Shown here: piece after piece, positions 7,817 to 16,146 of the stretch | Layout: each line of letters begins with the position of its first letter | Position numbering within the stretch: the first letter of the stretch is position 1 | NCBI RefSeq assembly: GCF_004794465.1 | Contig: NZ_SSDJ01000143.1 | Coordinates: forward strand, 1-56,118 | DNA from: Microbacterium sp. K24 | GTDB lineage: Bacteria; Actinomycetota; Actinomycetes; Actinomycetales; Microbacteriaceae | DNA length: 56,118 nt | Direction: 5' to 3' | Notes under the pieces: model-generated | What the model saw: the letters and a program-made list of their open reading frames with translations, nothing else | Databases searched by the model: none | Told to the model about the DNA's origin: nothing | Made by a program: the position numbers and the translations under genes

Positions 7817-8400
7817 GGCTGCCCCAGACGCGGCTCTGCGATGTCGACGCTCGGCACCGTCGCGATCTCATCGAGATCCACCGGGAAGGCGATCACGTCA
7901 TCGAGCTCGGGCGTCGGGCGACGACCGCTGAGTCGCAGTTCGCCGATGCCGGAGCGGAGATCGTCGGGAAGCTCGAACGCCATCATCCCGACGGTGTCTG
8001 TGCCCACCCGCAGAGCGGAGTCCATCAGCGTCGCCGGAGGGCGCTCGCTCGCCTGGAACAGCCGCCCGTCGATCAGCAGAGCGGCCACGCCGATCGTCGC
8101 GTCGACCTCGGTGGTCGGTGCGGAGACCGCCAGCTCGACGACGAGCCAGTTGCCCTCGGCCTCCCACGCCGCGTCGGTCACCGTCACGCGTTCCGTGCGG
8201 GAGAGATCGGTCACGGTGGCGATCAGGGTGCGGGCCGTCACCGGCGCGGCTGCCGTACCGCGCTGCACGAAGGGGCCGAGCAGGGCCTGCTCGGACGGAG
8301 TCGCCGCCGTCACGACCGCGGCCACGAGGAGGAGCGCGGCGCCGACGATCCACGGGACCGCCCTGCGCGCCGTGCGGTTCTTCGCCGCAGCGCCCGTCAC
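7813..8400 (-). CDS. Membrane-anchored protein, second gene of a coupled trio
   Basis: 195 residues starting with GTG in a GTGA overlap with the upstream gene. One transmembrane helix at about residues 15-35 is followed by a ~150-residue beta-rich domain (repeated valine-rich strands such as NWLVVELAVSAP). The pattern resembles DUF4352-like extracellular beta-sandwich domains, but similarity is by eye only. No catalytic motif is seen. Confidence 0.7.
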   Translation of the reverse strand: MTGAAAKNRTARRAVPWIVGAALLLVAAVVTAATPSEQALLGPFVQRGTAAAPVTARTLIATVTDLSRTERVTVTDAAWEAEGNWLVVELAVSAPTTEVDATIGVAALLIDGRLFQASERPPATLMDSALRVGTDTVGMMAFELPDDLRSGIGELRLSGRRPTPELDDVIAFPVDLDEIATVPSVDIAEPRLGQP

Positions 8401-9074
8401 GGCGCCCCCTCCAGTTCGAGCTGTGCCCGGAGTTCCGCCCGCCGCCAGGTGATGTTCGCGGCCGAGACGATGACCTGACCCGATTGCTCGACGGCGTCGT
8501 ACGCGTCTATCCGGACCGCCCCCGCGGCGAACGCGGCCGCGGTGGCATCGTCATCCGCGATCGGCCAGGCGATCATCACGTCGGCCGGCACCCCGGGCTG
8601 CAGCACGACCGCACGCCGAGTGCCATCGGCCCGCCAGGAGCGCGCGGCTCCGGTGGCGGCGACCCCGGCCAGCTCGAGCAGCGGCTCGCTGCCGATGAGC
8701 ATCCGCGATTCGACACGGTCGGGCGAGTGCTGCACGCCGACCGCAGTGTCGGAGAGGTTCTCCAACCGCACGGTGACCACGAGCAGAGTCTCACCGGGCT
8801 CCGCCTCGAGGAACTGGCTCTCCACGGCGTCGGTGAACTCCGTCTCGAGCACGGCGACCGAATACAGCGAGGTGCGCGCGACGTCGCCCGTGGCGATGAC
8901 AGCCGGTGTGCGGGAGGCCGGGGCGAGGCCGCCGAAGCCGATGAAGCCGGCGGCCACGGCGATGATCGCCACAGCGGCGACCCAGAACGGTGCGGCCCGG
9001 CGGCTGAACAGGGAACGCGTCGCGTCGGCCGCGGCATCGCGCACACCGGCCGCCACCCCCTGCGTCCTCGTCAC
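8397..9074 (-). CDS. Membrane-anchored protein, first gene of a coupled trio
   Basis: 225 residues: a basic N-terminus, one membrane helix at about residues 30-48, then a beta domain containing ETLLVVTVRLENLSDT, a strand pattern typical of DUF4352-like immunoglobulin-fold domains. It begins the trio 9074-7328, in which each start overlaps the preceding stop by 4 nt. Such tight coupling implies the three products form a complex at the outer face of the membrane. Function is unknown. Confidence 0.7.
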   Translation of the reverse strand: MTRTQGVAAGVRDAAADATRSLFSRRAAPFWVAAVAIIAVAAGFIGFGGLAPASRTPAVIATGDVARTSLYSVAVLETEFTDAVESQFLEAEPGETLLVVTVRLENLSDTAVGVQHSPDRVESRMLIGSEPLLELAGVAATGAARSWRADGTRRAVVLQPGVPADVMIAWPIADDDATAAAFAAGAVRIDAYDAVEQSGQVIVSAANITWRRAELRAQLELEGAP

Positions 9075-9129
9075 GAGGTCAGCCTAGCCGGGGCGGCCCG
9101 GCGGCGATCCGGACCGACGGGCCGAGATC

Positions 9130-9285
9130 TCAGTCGCCTTCTTCGAGCGGATCGGTCTCGCCGTCTTCGTGGTCGATGCCGTCGTCGGAGGTGAACACCT
9201 TGTCGTCGGAGGGCGTCTCCGTCGCGGCCTCGGCGGCCGCGTCGAACGGGCCGGAGTCCTCGGGGTACGTGCGGGGATCGCTCAT
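9130..9285 (-). CDS. Small acidic protein (51 aa)
   Basis: ATG preceded by GAAAGGA. The product is very acidic, ending in DPLEEGD, with no hydrophobic segment and no Cys. Short acidic proteins of this type are common and mostly uncharacterised in Microbacteriaceae. No function is proposed. Confidence 0.6.
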   Translation of the reverse strand: MSDPRTYPEDSGPFDAAAEAATETPSDDKVFTSDDGIDHEDGETDPLEEGD

Positions 9286-9382
9286 GGGGTGTCCTTTCGG
9301 GGTCGGATGCCCAGACTCTCGCAGCCGGCGTCGGCGCACGCGCCCGTTGACAGGGGAGCGATCGTCTGAGCGACGACCCGGG

Positions 9383-10231
9383 TCAGCCCGTGCAGGTCTC
9401 GAACACGTACCCCTCGTCCGCCGGTGTCAGCAGGTCGCGGTCGCGCAGCACCATCGAGACCGGGGAGTCCTCGTCGGCGCACATCTCGGCGAACGACCGG
9501 GGGAGTTCGTCGGAGTACTCGATGTCGATGAGAGCATCTCCGTACACCGCCCGGTACGCCCCGCACTCCTGGTAGGCGGCGCACTCCTCGGTGACGGCGA
9601 AGTCGAAGCCGGCGTCGTCGTGCAGCACGGCGGCATCTTCGGCGGAGTTCTTCTGGCCGGCCGCCAGTCCGGCGCTGTGCGCGGCGTCGACGAACGCGGC
9701 GGCGAGAGCCAGGTTGGCGTCGAGGGTCAGCGCTCCGTCGGAGCGGGTGTAGGTGTCGAGATTGTCGAACTCGACCGCGTCGAACCCGGCATCCGCGCAG
9801 CCGTCGATCCAGGGGACCACCTGGGCGGCGATCCGTTCGCGTCGGTCGGCGGTCGAGGTGTCGAGGAGCGCCTCGTCCGGCCAGTCGGGGTCGAAGACCA
9901 CCTCGCCGTCATCGTGCAGCAGCAGGTCGGCATCCCACGTGTCGAGCTCACCGGGCTGGGTCTGGAAGCCGTTCACGTAGCAGACGGAATAGACGCCGGG
10001 AGCGGGCTCGGCCGAGCGGTCGCGCCCCACGACCCCGACCTCGGAAGCCGGCTCGTACGCGCCGCCGAGCTGGTAGTCGACGGCGGCGCCGGCCGGCGGG
10101 GCGGCCCATTCTGCGGACGGGTCGGATGCCGCAGGAGCGCCGGTTCCGGCCGCGCAGCCGACGAGACCGAGCAGGATGCCGGCGGTCGCGGCGGCCGCGA
10201 GCACGCGGATGGCGTCGGAGCGTACGGACAT
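9383..10231 (-). CDS. Lipoprotein of the endo-alpha-1,4-polygalactosaminidase (GH114-like) family
   Basis: 282 residues with a lipobox (LLGLVGCAAG) and a TIM-barrel-like domain. Recognisable blocks are PGVYSVCYVNGFQT, DADLLLHDDG, GFDAVEFDNLDTY with the acidic strand-end residues expected of the active site, GLAAGQKNSAED and FAVTEECAAY. These match the GH114 family (alpha-galactosaminide hydrolases and relatives); the substrate is probably an exopolysaccharide, outside the cell. The next gene upstream ends 10 nt away on the same strand, so the two may be cotranscribed. Confidence 0.8.
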   Translation of the reverse strand: MSVRSDAIRVLAAAATAGILLGLVGCAAGTGAPAASDPSAEWAAPPAGAAVDYQLGGAYEPASEVGVVGRDRSAEPAPGVYSVCYVNGFQTQPGELDTWDADLLLHDDGEVVFDPDWPDEALLDTSTADRRERIAAQVVPWIDGCADAGFDAVEFDNLDTYTRSDGALTLDANLALAAAFVDAAHSAGLAAGQKNSAEDAAVLHDDAGFDFAVTEECAAYQECGAYRAVYGDALIDIEYSDELPRSFAEMCADEDSPVSMVLRDRDLLTPADEGYVFETCTG

Positions 10232-10241
10232 CCCCCGACCC

Positions 10242-11135
10242 CTAACGGCCGTCGCCGGCGAGCTCGGCGACGATCTCCGCCGCGGCGGCGCGCCCCTCCG
10301 GCGCGGGCACGAGCGGATAGACGTGCACGGCGCCCTCGCAGACCGTCAGAGTGATCGGGGCACCTGCGGCTGTCGCGCGCTGGCTCCACAGCCGCGCGTC
10401 GGGCAGGACGATGTCGCGGGTGCCCACGTAGAGGTGCACGGGCGGCAGCCCGACCGGAGTCCCGTTGATCGGACTCAGCCGCGGGTCGTCGGGGTCGGTG
10501 CCACCTGCCCAGGCGCGCGCGCACTCGTTCAACACGGTGCGACTCAACCACGGGTCGTCGACGCTCGCGATATCCGGGTTCTTCAGCGTCAGGTCGAGCC
10601 AGGGGGCGATCAGCAGCAGACTGTCCGGACCCTCCGCCTCGTCCCTGCGGAGGGCGTCCGTCAGCCCGAGGGCGAGTCCGCCGCCCGCGGAGTCCCCGGC
10701 GATGTGGATCCTCCCGGCACCCAGCTCCTCACGCAGCTCCTGGAAGGCCCGGATGACGAACGGGTACGCGTCGTGGTGGGTCCAGCGCGGCGCGAGACCG
10801 TAGTCCGGAACGTCGACGCGGAGTCCGGCATCCGCCAACCGCGAGACGAGCGACCAGTGCTGCGGCGCCATCGCGGCGACGTACGCGCCGCCGTGGAGGT
10901 AGAGGACCCCGTCGGAGACTCCGCCCCTGCGGGGCATCACGGTGAAGACCGTGAAGCCGTCGATCACGCGCTCGGTCACCTCGTGGCGGGCCGTGAGCCG
11001 GCGCGGGGGTCGTGATTGCGGCCGCTGCCGCTCGAGGCGCTTCCGCGCGGACGCGACCGTCGCCGATCCGGGACGTTTCATCACGCGGAGGAGGACGGCG
11101 ACTCCTCGCATGGAAAGACTCGGCACGGCGGGCAC
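10242..11135 (-). CDS. Alpha/beta hydrolase (hormone-sensitive-lipase type esterase)
   Basis: 297 residues with the HSL-family motifs: oxyanion HGGAY near residue 81, nucleophile GDSAGGG near 147, the acid residue in YVGTRDIVLPDA and the catalytic His in EGAVHVYPL near the C-terminus. Members cleave short-chain acyl esters. A start at the second Met (11111) is possible because the first eight residues are not conserved-looking. No signal peptide, so probably cytoplasmic. Confidence 0.85.
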   Translation of the reverse strand: MPAVPSLSMRGVAVLLRVMKRPGSATVASARKRLERQRPQSRPPRRLTARHEVTERVIDGFTVFTVMPRRGGVSDGVLYLHGGAYVAAMAPQHWSLVSRLADAGLRVDVPDYGLAPRWTHHDAYPFVIRAFQELREELGAGRIHIAGDSAGGGLALGLTDALRRDEAEGPDSLLLIAPWLDLTLKNPDIASVDDPWLSRTVLNECARAWAGGTDPDDPRLSPINGTPVGLPPVHLYVGTRDIVLPDARLWSQRATAAGAPITLTVCEGAVHVYPLVPAPEGRAAAAEIVAELAGDGR

Positions 11136-11196
11136 ATCGTCATCCTATGTTCACGTCGGATCGGGAATTCGCGGCGGACGTCGATCGTTAGACTTA

Positions 11197-11210
11197 CATG
11201 CAATCGCATG
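11197..11210. promoter_or_regulatory. Short palindrome upstream of the FMN reductase gene
   Basis: catgc (11197-11201) and gcatg (11206-11210) are inverted around aatc, 25 bases before the ATG, in a locally AT-richer patch with ttagac just upstream. It could be an operator for a redox-responsive regulator; five base pairs is weak evidence. Confidence 0.3.
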
Positions 11211-11234
11211 GACCTTGGAAAGGACCTCTCCGGT

Positions 11235-11801
11235 ATGACCACCTACAACGTCGGCTACCTCGTCGGCAGCATCTCCTCGACCTCGATCAACCGCCGCCTC
11301 GCCCGCGCGCTGGTGAAGCTCGCCCCGCAGGCGGATCTGCAGCTCACCGAGATCTCGATCTCGGACCTGCCGTTCTACTCGGCAGACCACGACGCCGCGA
11401 TCCCGGCCGAGGCCGCCGAGTTCAAGAAGAGCATCGAGGCATCCGACGCGATCATCGTCGTGACCCCGGAGTACAACCGGTCGGTCCCCGGCGTTCTCAA
11501 GAACGCTCTCGACACCGCGAGCCGTCCGTGGGGCCAGAACAGCTTCGCCGGCAAGCCGTCCGCCGTCATCGGCGGCTCGATCGGACCGATCGGCACCGCC
11601 GTCGCCCAGCAGCAGCTGCGCTCCATCCTCTCGTTCCTCGCCTCGCCCGAGCTGTCGCAGCCGGAGGCGTACATCCACATGCGCGACGGCCTGTTCACCG
11701 AGGACGGCGAGGTCACCGACGACTCGACCGTCGAGTTCCTCGTCTCCTGGCTGAAGGCCGTGCACACGCACATCGCGAAATCGCTCAGCCCCGTCAGCTG
11801 A
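11235..11801 (+). CDS. NADPH-dependent FMN reductase family protein
   Basis: 188 residues of flavodoxin-like fold. The phosphate-binding loop GSISSTSINRRLA follows strand 1, and the family signature PEYNRSVPGVLKNALDTASR lies near residue 80, followed by GGSIGPIGTA. These enzymes reduce quinones, azo dyes or chromate with NAD(P)H through FMN. ATG at 11235 has GGAAAGGAC upstream. It is a single-gene unit closed by a strong hairpin. Confidence 0.9.
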   Translation: MTTYNVGYLVGSISSTSINRRLARALVKLAPQADLQLTEISISDLPFYSADHDAAIPAEAAEFKKSIEASDAIIVVTPEYNRSVPGVLKNALDTASRPWGQNSFAGKPSAVIGGSIGPIGTAVAQQQLRSILSFLASPELSQPEAYIHMRDGLFTEDGEVTDDSTVEFLVSWLKAVHTHIAKSLSPVS

Positions 11802-11814
11802 CGGCAAGCACCGG

Positions 11815-11843
11815 AAGGGGTCCGCGCGCGGCGCGGACCCCTT
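11815..11843. terminator. Bidirectional hairpin between convergent genes
   Basis: aaggggtccgcg (11815-11826) pairs perfectly with cgcggacccctt (11832-11843): a 12-bp stem between the FMN reductase gene and the convergent DUF899 gene. Confidence 0.85.
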
Positions 11844-11858
11844 CTGCGTACCCGGGAG

Positions 11859-12554
11859 TCAGCTCTTCGCGCCGTAGAGCTCCGCGACCTCTTTCGAACC
11901 CATGCCCTGCGTGTAGGTGCCGTGCTGCGGCCAGCCCGCGGGAGAGTCCTCCCACTCCTCCTGCCGGCCGTAGGGGAGGAGGTCGACGAGACCCTGCAGC
12001 TGACTGAGCCGCTCGGTGCCGCGACCGCTCGTGTGCCAGGTGCGATACACGGTGTCGCCGTCACGCAGGAAGACGTTCACCGCGAACCCGCCGTTCGGGG
12101 GCGCGTCGACGTCGGATCCGAACGTGCTGTCGGCGCTGGAGTACCACTGCATGCGGTTGCCGACGCGGTCGCGGTAGGCGAGGGCCTCGCCGATGGGACC
12201 GTTGGTGACGATCACGAAGCGCGCGTCGTAGTACCGGTCGAGGAAATCGAGGCGCGTGAACTGCGACGTGAACCCGGTGCACCCCGGGCACTGCCACTCG
12301 TTGCCGTCGGACCACATGTGGTTGTAGACGATGAGCTGCGAGCGTCCGTCGAAGATGTCGGCGAGCCGCACCGGCCCGTCGGCGCCCTCGAGCGTGTACT
12401 CCGGCATCCGCACCATCGGCAGTCGACGGCGCTGTGCGGCGATCGCATCGAGCTCGCGTGTGGCGGCTTTCTCGCGCACACGCAGCGCGTCGAGCTCGCG
12501 CTGCCACGTGTCGGCGTCGACGACGGGCGGAAGGGGCGTCTGGGCGGTGCTCAC
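11859..12554 (-). CDS. DUF899 thioredoxin-like protein
   Basis: 231 residues. The DUF899 pattern is clear: LRVREKAATRELDAIAAQRRRLP, then LADIFDGRSQLIVYNHMW, the Cys pair QCPGCTGF, DRYYDARFVIVTNGPI and a C-terminal LLPYGRQEEWEDSP region. The fold is thioredoxin-like; function is uncharacterised, perhaps a thiol-dependent oxidoreductase. GTG at 12554 is taken as start because GGAGGT lies six bases upstream; an upstream ATG at 12587 has no ribosome site. Confidence 0.85.
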   Translation of the reverse strand: MSTAQTPLPPVVDADTWQRELDALRVREKAATRELDAIAAQRRRLPMVRMPEYTLEGADGPVRLADIFDGRSQLIVYNHMWSDGNEWQCPGCTGFTSQFTRLDFLDRYYDARFVIVTNGPIGEALAYRDRVGNRMQWYSSADSTFGSDVDAPPNGGFAVNVFLRDGDTVYRTWHTSGRGTERLSQLQGLVDLLPYGRQEEWEDSPAGWPQHGTYTQGMGSKEVAELYGAKS

Positions 12555-12614
12555 GGGTGACCTCCGGATGCTGGGGCGACGGTGCATCCAGTGTGCGCGC
12601 GGTCACCGACAGCG

Positions 12615-14027
12615 TCAACGGGGGTCTGGGGTCACCGGGTCGGTATCGGACGCCGCGGCGTCGACCGGTGCCGCCTCGGCGGGGTTGCGGCGGATGCCGA
12701 TCCACGACACCACTCCGCCGAGCACCAGGAGCGAGGCCGTGACCAGGGCGGCGTTGTGGAACCCGCCGAGGTCGAGCGCCCCTCCGACGATCGTCGACAG
12801 CATCGCGACCACGAGCAGTCCGGCGACGCGCGACACCGCGTTGTTCACGGCCGAGGCGATGCCCGAGTGGCCCTCGTCGATGGCGCCGAGGATCGCGGCG
12901 GTGAGCGGCGCGACCGTCAGCGAGAGGCCGAGCCCCATCACGATCATCGCCGGGAGCACCTGCCACCAGTAGTCGAAGTCCGTGCCGACCGTGAGCAGCA
13001 GCAGCGCTCCGCCGGCCATGACGATCGGTCCGATCGTCATGAAGATGCGCGGACCCCAGCGTCCCGCCCACGCCCCGGCGCGCGAGCTGAGCAGGATCAT
13101 CAGGATCGTCATGGGCAGGCTCGCCAGTCCCGCGGCGGTCGCAGGGAGCCCTGCGCCCTGCTGCAGGTAGACGCCGACCACGAAGCCGTTGAGCGAGAGG
13201 GCGGCGTACACGAAGAGCGTCGCGAGGTTGCCCCACCCGAAGTCGCGCACGCGGAACAGCCACAGGGGCATGAGCGGTGTCTCGGTGCCGCGCTGGCGCA
13301 GCAGGAACAGCGTGAAGAGCACGACCCCGATGACCGCCGGAAGCCAGATCGCCGGCGACTGCCATCCGAGGTTCGGCTGCTCGATGAGAGCGAAGACGAC
13401 CGCCCCGAGCCCGACGGCGCACAGCGCGCCGCTCCACCAGTCGACCGTCACGGTGCGCTGGTGCTCCGGCAGGTGGAGGCGCGCGAGCAGGACCAGGGTG
13501 ACCGCGATCGGGACGACGTTGATGAGGAAGACGAAGCGCCACGACAGGAAGTCGACGAACAGTCCGCCGAGCAGGGGCCCGACGAGCATGGCGCCCGTGG
13601 TGAAGGCCGTCCAGACGCCGATCGCCCTGGCCTGCACGTCGGCGCGCATGGTCGCTGTGATCAGGGCCAGCGAGCTCGGGACGAGGAGCGCTCCGGCCGC
13701 CCCCTGTGCCGCCCGGGCGATGATCAGCGTCAGCGGGTCGAACGACGCCGCCACCGCGATCGACGCCACCCCGAAGGCGATGAGCCCGATGCGCATGACG
13801 AGCACGCGGCCGTAGGCGTCGGACACCGACCCGGCGAGCAGGATCAGCGCGCTCAGCGTGATCAGGTAGGCGTCGACGACCCACTGCTGGGTCGTTATGC
13901 CGCCGCCGATCTCGCGGCTGATCGCGGGCAGCGCGACGTTGACGACGGTGCCGTCGAGAAAGGTGACGAAGGAGGCGAGCACCGCGATCGAGATCACGAG
14001 ACGCTGCACGGGCGCGAAGGAAGCCAC
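12615..14027 (-). CDS. MFS transporter, DHA2 (14-TM) drug-exporter family
   Basis: 470 residues with about 14 hydrophobic segments. The N-terminal part has FLDGTVVNVALPAI, motif C-like and motif A-like loops (SDAYGRVLVMR), and QGAAGALLVPSSLALI, all typical of the EmrB/QacA DHA2 family of proton-driven exporters. No dedicated regulator is adjacent. The C-terminus is a short cytoplasmic tail rich in Pro, Ala and Asp. Confidence 0.88.
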   Translation of the reverse strand: MASFAPVQRLVISIAVLASFVTFLDGTVVNVALPAISREIGGGITTQQWVVDAYLITLSALILLAGSVSDAYGRVLVMRIGLIAFGVASIAVAASFDPLTLIIARAAQGAAGALLVPSSLALITATMRADVQARAIGVWTAFTTGAMLVGPLLGGLFVDFLSWRFVFLINVVPIAVTLVLLARLHLPEHQRTVTVDWWSGALCAVGLGAVVFALIEQPNLGWQSPAIWLPAVIGVVLFTLFLLRQRGTETPLMPLWLFRVRDFGWGNLATLFVYAALSLNGFVVGVYLQQGAGLPATAAGLASLPMTILMILLSSRAGAWAGRWGPRIFMTIGPIVMAGGALLLLTVGTDFDYWWQVLPAMIVMGLGLSLTVAPLTAAILGAIDEGHSGIASAVNNAVSRVAGLLVVAMLSTIVGGALDLGGFHNAALVTASLLVLGGVVSWIGIRRNPAEAAPVDAAASDTDPVTPDPR

Positions 14028-14071
14028 AGGCCGAGACTACTCCCGGCCGCAGACCTCGGGGGCGGCCCTCG

Positions 14072-15172
14072 TCACGGCTGAGGTGGGTGATCCCCTGCTC
14101 GAGCCGGAGCCGACGTACCGGCACGGAGGAGCGCTGCCACTCCGGGAACGCCGCCCTGTGCATACGCACGGCGCTGCCGTGCGGCCCCCGTGCCGTCGGC
14201 GCGGAGCCGGTCGAGTCGTTCGGCGACGAACTCCTCGTCGCCGAACTGCTGCAGCGCCGGCGCGCTCGCGGCCCGCATGCGATCGACCACCGCCCAGGCC
14301 GGGGACGCCTCACCCGTCGTGGGATCGACGAGGCGTGCGTCCATGCCCGAGCGCGCGGCGGTCCAGAGCGAAGCGTCGATGCCGTCGAGGCGGTCCGTCT
14401 GCAGGGAGCGATCGTCGGACAGCAGAAGAGCACGGCAGAGCACGGCGGCGAGCACGGCATCCTCCGGCTCGAGCTGCACGTCGAAGACGCGCACCTCGAC
14501 GGTCGGGTAGCGTTCCGCCAGACGCACGGCCCAGGAGAGCGACGCCGTCTCGCCGATCGCGTCGAGCTCGATGAGCTGTGCGATGCGCGCGCGGTAGTCG
14601 TCCAGATCGTGGAACCGCGGCGGACACCACGACGACGGCAGGCGATGGATCAGCACGCTCCGCCAGCTCGCGAAGGAGGTGTCGAGTCCGTTCGAGAAGG
14701 GGCTGTTGCCGGTGAGGGCGAGCAGCACGGGGAGCCAGCCGCGCATGCGGTTGAGCGCGCGCACGCGCTCCTCGTCGTCGACGATCTCGACGTGCACGTG
14801 CAGACCGTTCACCTCGTGGTCGCGGCTGAGGTGCCCGAGCCGGAACGCGACGTCGTCGTAATGGGGGGAGGGCGAGATGATCGACGTGCGCGTCGTGGCG
14901 AACGGATGCCCGGTGGGGGCGGCGATCGCCTGATGGTCCTGCGCGTATCGACCCACCAGGCCGCGGAGATGGCGTACCTGGGATGCGGCCTCGGCGCGGG
15001 TGCGCATCGGTTCGGTCGCGGTCTCCAGCTGCGAGGTCAGGTACTCCGCGGTGACGCGGCCGCCGGTGGGAAGCCGTGCGATGTGCTCGCGGGTTCCGTC
15101 GGCCATCGCCAAGGGGACGAGGGCGTCCTCGTCGAGAAGGAGGAACTCCTCCTCGATGCCGAATCGCGCCAT
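14072..15172 (-). CDS. Carboxylate-amine ligase, YbdK/GCS2 family
   Basis: 366 residues. The N-terminal FGIEEEFLLLD is the hallmark of the glutamate-cysteine ligase GCS2/YbdK family, followed by TSQLETATEP, the HVNGLHVHVEI-like metal and substrate region (seen as EVNGLHVHVEI) and LTGNSPFSNGLDT. Family members catalyse ATP-dependent ligation of a carboxylate to an amine. Actinobacteria of this group normally use mycothiol, so glutathione synthesis is not the expected role. A second, more distant GCS2-like gene lies at 33.3 kb. Confidence 0.87.
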   Translation of the reverse strand: MARFGIEEEFLLLDEDALVPLAMADGTREHIARLPTGGRVTAEYLTSQLETATEPMRTRAEAASQVRHLRGLVGRYAQDHQAIAAPTGHPFATTRTSIISPSPHYDDVAFRLGHLSRDHEVNGLHVHVEIVDDEERVRALNRMRGWLPVLLALTGNSPFSNGLDTSFASWRSVLIHRLPSSWCPPRFHDLDDYRARIAQLIELDAIGETASLSWAVRLAERYPTVEVRVFDVQLEPEDAVLAAVLCRALLLSDDRSLQTDRLDGIDASLWTAARSGMDARLVDPTTGEASPAWAVVDRMRAASAPALQQFGDEEFVAERLDRLRADGTGAARQRRAYAQGGVPGVAALLRAGTSAPARAGDHPPQP

Positions 15173-15179
15173 CTCGTGC

Positions 15180-15446
15180 TCAGTGATTCCGGAGAGCGGA
15201 GATCAGATCCGACTTCCGCTTCTTGCTGTAGCCGGTCAGACCGATCTCCTTGGCCCGCTTCTTCAGCTCGGGGACGGTCCAGTCCTCGTAGTCGCCCGAC
15301 TCTCCGCCGCGGCGTCCGACCGCCTTGCGTCCATCGCGTGCGGCGGCGTTCGAGATGCGGGCCGCCTTCTCCTTGGAGGCGCCGTCGTCGCGGAGCTCCT
15401 CGTACAGTTCCGGATCCTTCAGCGAGTTGTTGCGTCGTCCTGGCAT
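15180..15446 (-). CDS. Small Rho-N/SAP-like domain protein
   Basis: 88 residues, very basic and hydrophilic. The N-terminus MPGRRNNSLKDPELYEELRD and the C-terminal WTVPELKKRAKEIGLTGYSK followed by KRKSDLISALR form the helix-turn-helix-like Rho-N/SAP fold used for nucleic-acid binding. Proteins of this layout are often annotated DUF7218 or plasmid-stabilisation-like and their role is unknown. ATG at 15446 follows GGAGAC; the upstream ATG at 15491 is not supported. It ends 7 nt before the ligase gene, so they may share a transcript. Confidence 0.78.
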   Translation of the reverse strand: MPGRRNNSLKDPELYEELRDDGASKEKAARISNAAARDGRKAVGRRGGESGDYEDWTVPELKKRAKEIGLTGYSKKRKSDLISALRNH

Positions 15447-15571
15447 GATCCGTGTCTCCTCCCGATGGCACCTGAGAGGTGCCTGAGTCAACCCCCTGAT
15501 GGGGAAAGTCGTACGTGGCTACGTTGGATGGCTGTAGACGGGTGCACTGTGCCCCGACGAAAGGAAATCTG

Positions 15572-15736
15572 ATGAACATTCTCTTGATCATCGTCATCGT
15601 CGTCGCTGTGATCCTCGCGATCACCGGCGGACTTGTGCAGTCGCTTCAGTTCCTGCTCTGGGTCGGACTGGTCCTGCTGGCCATCGCCGTGATCGCCTGG
15701 TTGATCCGGGCGATCAGCGGGAGCCGACGGGCCTGA
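15572..15736 (+). CDS. 54-residue two-helix membrane protein
   Basis: ATG at 15572 follows AAAGGA. The product is almost entirely two hydrophobic helices (residues 2-22 and 26-46) with a basic end (SGSRRA). Small hydrophobic proteins of this type resemble YtpI/DUF-class stress membrane proteins, but no family can be named. It is closed by the strong hairpin that it shares with the convergent CsbD gene. Confidence 0.7.
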   Translation: MNILLIIVIVVAVILAITGGLVQSLQFLLWVGLVLLAIAVIAWLIRAISGSRRA

Positions 15737-15742
15737 CCCCAG

Positions 15743-15776
15743 CAAGTGAGGCCCGCCCGTCGGCGGGCCTCACTTG
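15743..15776. terminator. Strong bidirectional hairpin overlapping the CsbD stop codon
   Basis: caagtgaggcccgcc (15743-15757) pairs perfectly with ggcgggcctcacttg (15762-15776), a 15-bp stem with a 4-nt loop. The last codons and the stop of the CsbD gene lie in the stem. Confidence 0.9.
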
Positions 15777-15955
15777 TCGAAGGCGTTCTTGGCGGCGTCC
15801 TTGACGTTCTCGCCGGCCTGCTTCACGTCGGCCTTGGCCTGATCGGCCTTGCCCTCGGCTTCGAGGCGCTCGTTGTCGGTGACCTTCCCGACGCCTTCCT
15901 TGACCTTGCCGCCTGCCTTCTCGGCGGCGTTCTTGATGTCATCTGCGGCACTCAT
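15770..15955 (-). CDS. CsbD-family stress protein
   Basis: 61 residues with the CsbD pattern: MSAADDIKNAAEKAGGKVKE, GKVTDNERLEAEGKADQAKA and an Ala/Lys-rich amphipathic C-terminus. CsbD is a general-stress protein of unknown biochemistry, often controlled by an alternative sigma factor. GGAGAGG precedes the ATG. Alternative upstream in-frame Met residues are unlikely. Confidence 0.88.
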   Translation of the reverse strand: MSAADDIKNAAEKAGGKVKEGVGKVTDNERLEAEGKADQAKADVKQAGENVKDAAKNAFDK

Positions 15956-16091
15956 GTGGTGCTCCTCTCCTCGGCGGATCGTTTGCACTCTCACCCTCGC
16001 AAATGGTCTCGGTCCGGGCCAAGGGATTGACAATCGGAGGATGCCGTGTCATCGGTGCCTACCCGTCGACGCGGGCGCGACGAAGGACTAG

Positions 16092-16103
16092 CCTGGCGCC
16101 AGG
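16092..16103. promoter_or_regulatory. 12-bp perfect palindrome upstream of the Csp gene
   Basis: cctggcgccagg is an exact palindrome 43 bases before the start codon of the Cys/Met-rich protein, within the likely promoter. It is a candidate binding site for a metal-responsive repressor; the sequence does not match a known consensus I can quote. Confidence 0.35.
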
Positions 16104-16146
16104 CGGGTGTCCTGCCCGCGGACCTCGATGAAGGAAGCGGTGTGCG

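Noticed and set aside
12061..14460. Very long open frame on the minus strand (about 800 codons) across the MFS gene
   Set aside because: It is an arginine-rich shadow frame of GC-rich coding DNA; the MFS frame and the DUF899 and ligase frames explain the region.
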